The position numbers were made by a program, and so were the translations under genes. From assembly GCF_900099995.1 (NCBI RefSeq), contig NZ_FNCZ01000002.1, forward strand, positions 124,001 through 188,000: a stretch of DNA of 64,000 nt, written 5' to 3'. A model generated the notes under the pieces. The model ran no database searches. It was not told where the DNA came from and worked only from the letters and a program-made list of their open reading frames with translations. The first letter of the stretch is position 1, and the number at the start of each line of letters is the position of its first letter. The DNA comes from Winogradskyella thalassocola. GTDB lineage: Bacteria > Bacteroidota > Bacteroidia > Flavobacteriales > Flavobacteriaceae. This document shows positions 61,922 through 64,000 of this stretch, piece after piece.

Positions 61922-64000
61922 ATGAAGATTCTACATTTAACAGATTTCCATTATGATGGAAGTGATAAGTATAAAGAGGATGAAATTAGATTGGTGGAAT
62001 TCTTAACAGAGAGCTTGATTAAATATAAAGGTAAAATAGATTTAGTATTATTTTCGGGAGATTTAGTTTATAAAGGAGATGAAATAAAGGCTTTTAATGA
62101 GTTTGAGGAATTGTTTTTTAATAAAATATCAACTGTTTTAGAAATTAATAAAACATCTATTTTTATTTGCCCTGGTAATCATGATGTTTTTAGAAATCAA
62201 GAATTAGAAGAAATAGGTAGTTCTTTGTTTGAGATAAATAATAATGATGATTTGGATGATTTTGTTTTAAAGAATGAAGGTAGATCATTAAAATTTAGTC
62301 TAGATAATTTGCTTAATTATTATGAATTTCAGGAAAGATTTTATCAACAGCATGTCGCTACTTTTAAAGATAATTCGGTAGATAATTTATACACAAATCA
62401 CGTACGAGATTTTAATGGAAAAAAAGTAGGGATAACAACTATAAATTCTGCTTGGCGTGCAAATGATTCTGATACAGATTCAGGCAATTTAATGTATCCA
62501 ATTCATTATTTAAAAAAAGCAACTAGAGAGCTTGGGAAGTGTGATCTAAAAATAATAATGCTTCATCATCCGCTAAGTGACTTTAGGCACTGGAATCAAT
62601 ATGCATTAGAAGACATTATTTTTAAGGATTATGACATGATGTACTCGGGACATGTTCATGCAAATAGAGATACATTGCATGTAACTTCAGGTATTGGCAT
62701 CTATCACTCAACGTCTTCTGCGACATTAAGTGGAGAAAAAGATAATATAGGGTATACAATTATTGATGTTGATATAGAATCATTTGAGTTAGGTCTTACA
62801 AATGTGATGTATAATAAAAATGAAGAAACATTCTATTTTGGCGACCAAAGGAAGTCTCAAATCCCAGTAGATAATGAAAAACAAAAACAAAATAAATTTA
62901 GAGTAACTATTCGTAAAAGATTCGAGCAACAATCAAAAGAAGCTAACAAATTATTCTTGTCTTATAAGGAAATTAAAGAAGAAAATGACTTTTTGAATTT
63001 ATTTACGAATCCAATTATTAAAGCTGAATCTCAAAGCAACCCTAATCCAAAAAACAAGAAAAGGTATAGTTTAAAAGATTTAATATTAAATAAGAAAGAA
63101 AATCAAATTTTATTTGGAAAAGATAAGAGTGGAAAATCAGCAACACTTTATAAAATGTCATTAGACATCTTGCATAATTTTCATTCTCTAAAAATATTGT
63201 CAATATATATTGACTGTAAAGTTCTTATGAACACCAAAACGGCTCTAGATATAATAGATAGTTTAAGTGATTTTTATGAAACAAATAAAAAGAATGCGTC
63301 AAATTTACTAGAAGATTACCATTTAAAAATCATGTTAGATAATTTTGATGAAAACGAAAATTTGATTTTAAATCCACTTTCTGAATTTTTAGATTTACAT
63401 AAAAACTGTTCTATTATCGCTGCGAGTAACGAAACCATTTTTTCTTCTTTTGCAGGAGGTTTAATAGGGAATATAAGTTTTGTGAATAGATATTTGCATG
63501 ACTTAACTAGGGCAGAAATCAGAGAATTAGCGGACAAGTGGCCAGACATGTCTGATGATAAAAGAACTCAAGTTATAGAGAAAATACATGTAGTATTTAA
63601 TCAATTAAATATTCCTTCAAACTATTGGACGGTTTCATTGTTTCTCTGGATTTTTCAAAAGAATATTGACGTTAATCTTGGGAATAATTTTCAATTAATA
63701 GAGCTATATATTGATAGTTTATTGGATAAAGATAATTTTATTCTTTCAAAACAATATAAAATTGATTTTGATGATTTAAAAGATTTTCTAAGTGCTTTTG
63801 CTCATAAGTTAGCTACTACTTATCAAGAACATAATTATTTGGTAAAGTATGGACAGTTAGTTGATTTTATTGATGAGTATAAAACAGATAATAAGAGATT
63901 TGTTATAGAAACTAGAACATTATCAGATTTGTTAATAGAAAAGGGAATCTTAAAATCTGAAGCTAATGGAAATTATACTTTCAGGTTGAATGGTGTTTTT
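61922..64000 (+). CDS. Metallophosphoesterase fused to P-loop NTPase (STAND/NACHT-like), 3' partial
   Basis: An open frame of 693 codons from the ATG at 61922, one base after the hsdM stop, running off the window. Residues 1-300 are a calcineurin-like phosphoesterase: D8/H10 (LTDFHYDG), D47 (FSGDLVYKGDE), N86-H87-D88 (CPGNHDVF), H215-H216 (MLHHPLSD) and H244/H246 (YSGHVHANRD), so all metal-binding motifs are present. A charged linker follows (about 310-385). Then a P-loop NTPase: Walker A GKDKSGKS at 399-406 and a Walker B-like IMLDNFDE at 470-477. Helical sequence continues to the edge. The domain order suggests a sensor/effector NTPase as in antiphage defence proteins. The gene is very A+T-rich compared with hsdM and uses many AAA and AAT codons, which fits recent transfer. 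Confidence 0.85.
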   Translation, partial: MKILHLTDFHYDGSDKYKEDEIRLVEFLTESLIKYKGKIDLVLFSGDLVYKGDEIKAFNEFEELFFNKISTVLEINKTSIFICPGNHDVFRNQELEEIGSSLFEINNNDDLDDFVLKNEGRSLKFSLDNLLNYYEFQERFYQQHVATFKDNSVDNLYTNHVRDFNGKKVGITTINSAWRANDSDTDSGNLMYPIHYLKKATRELGKCDLKIIMLHHPLSDFRHWNQYALEDIIFKDYDMMYSGHVHANRDTLHVTSGIGIYHSTSSATLSGEKDNIGYTIIDVDIESFELGLTNVMYNKNEETFYFGDQRKSQIPVDNEKQKQNKFRVTIRKRFEQQSKEANKLFLSYKEIKEENDFLNLFTNPIIKAESQSNPNPKNKKRYSLKDLILNKKENQILFGKDKSGKSATLYKMSLDILHNFHSLKILSIYIDCKVLMNTKTALDIIDSLSDFYETNKKNASNLLEDYHLKIMLDNFDENENLILNPLSEFLDLHKNCSIIAASNETIFSSFAGGLIGNISFVNRYLHDLTRAEIRELADKWPDMSDDKRTQVIEKIHVVFNQLNIPSNYWTVSLFLWIFQKNIDVNLGNNFQLIELYIDSLLDKDNFILSKQYKIDFDDLKDFLSAFAHKLATTYQEHNYLVKYGQLVDFIDEYKTDNKRFVIETRTLSDLLIEKGILKSEANGNYTFRLNGVF

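Overview
The window comes from a marine-type member of the Flavobacteriaceae (Bacteroidota), close in style to Winogradskyella, Psychroserpens or Lacinutrix. The genus is inference from style, not from a search. The supports are low G+C, almost no Shine-Dalgarno sequences, a TTG/TAnnTTTG promoter in front of the S6-S18-L9 operon, type IX secretion (T9SS) C-terminal domains of both A and B type, a PorP/SprF protein behind a giant SprB-repeat adhesin, many LytS/LytTR sensor pairs, and DUF4270, DUF4907 and DUF2147 proteins.

Layout. 1-16.5 kb is mostly core genome: nadC (5' end cut by the window edge), a YihY/BrkB membrane protein, a TPR-LytS kinase with its LytTR regulator, small secreted proteins, priA, an orphan LytTR regulator, rpsF-rpsR-rplI, a glycerophosphodiesterase lipoprotein, a MacB-like permease and hisS. 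16.6-29.7 kb encodes cell-surface proteins: a LamG/T9SS protein, a 1953-residue Ig/PKD/SprB-repeat adhesin with its SprF-like partner, a beta-barrel and a DUF4270 lipoprotein. 29.9-34.1 kb joins an outer-membrane barrel, a kelch lipoprotein and DUF4907 to a second LytS/LytTR pair. 34.1-42.1 kb holds an SLC13 transporter, two more secreted proteins and a NarL-like kinase/regulator pair.

42.3-54.2 kb is an accessory and stress region. It carries small unknown proteins, a two-gene operon of a GntA-like (YqcI/YcgG) heme N-hydroxylase homologue with a DUF1989 protein, a DUF421 membrane pair, a SemiSWEET, a CPA1 antiporter, a large HPII-type catalase, MgtC, and a four-PAS kinase with its receiver protein. 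54.2-57 kb is gene-poor and repeat-rich, with five 11-bp tandem repeats and eleven telomere-like 7-bp repeats around one unrecognised gene. 57-60.1 kb has a nuclease/phosphatase-fold protein and two unknown exported proteins.

60.3-64.0 kb starts a type I restriction-modification island. hsdM is followed after one base by an AT-rich gene that runs off the window. That gene fuses a calcineurin-like metallophosphoesterase to a P-loop NTPase of STAND/NACHT appearance. It is the best candidate here for an undescribed defence component. hsdM itself carries a dispersed genomic repeat translated in frame. hsdS and hsdR are not in view and would be expected downstream.
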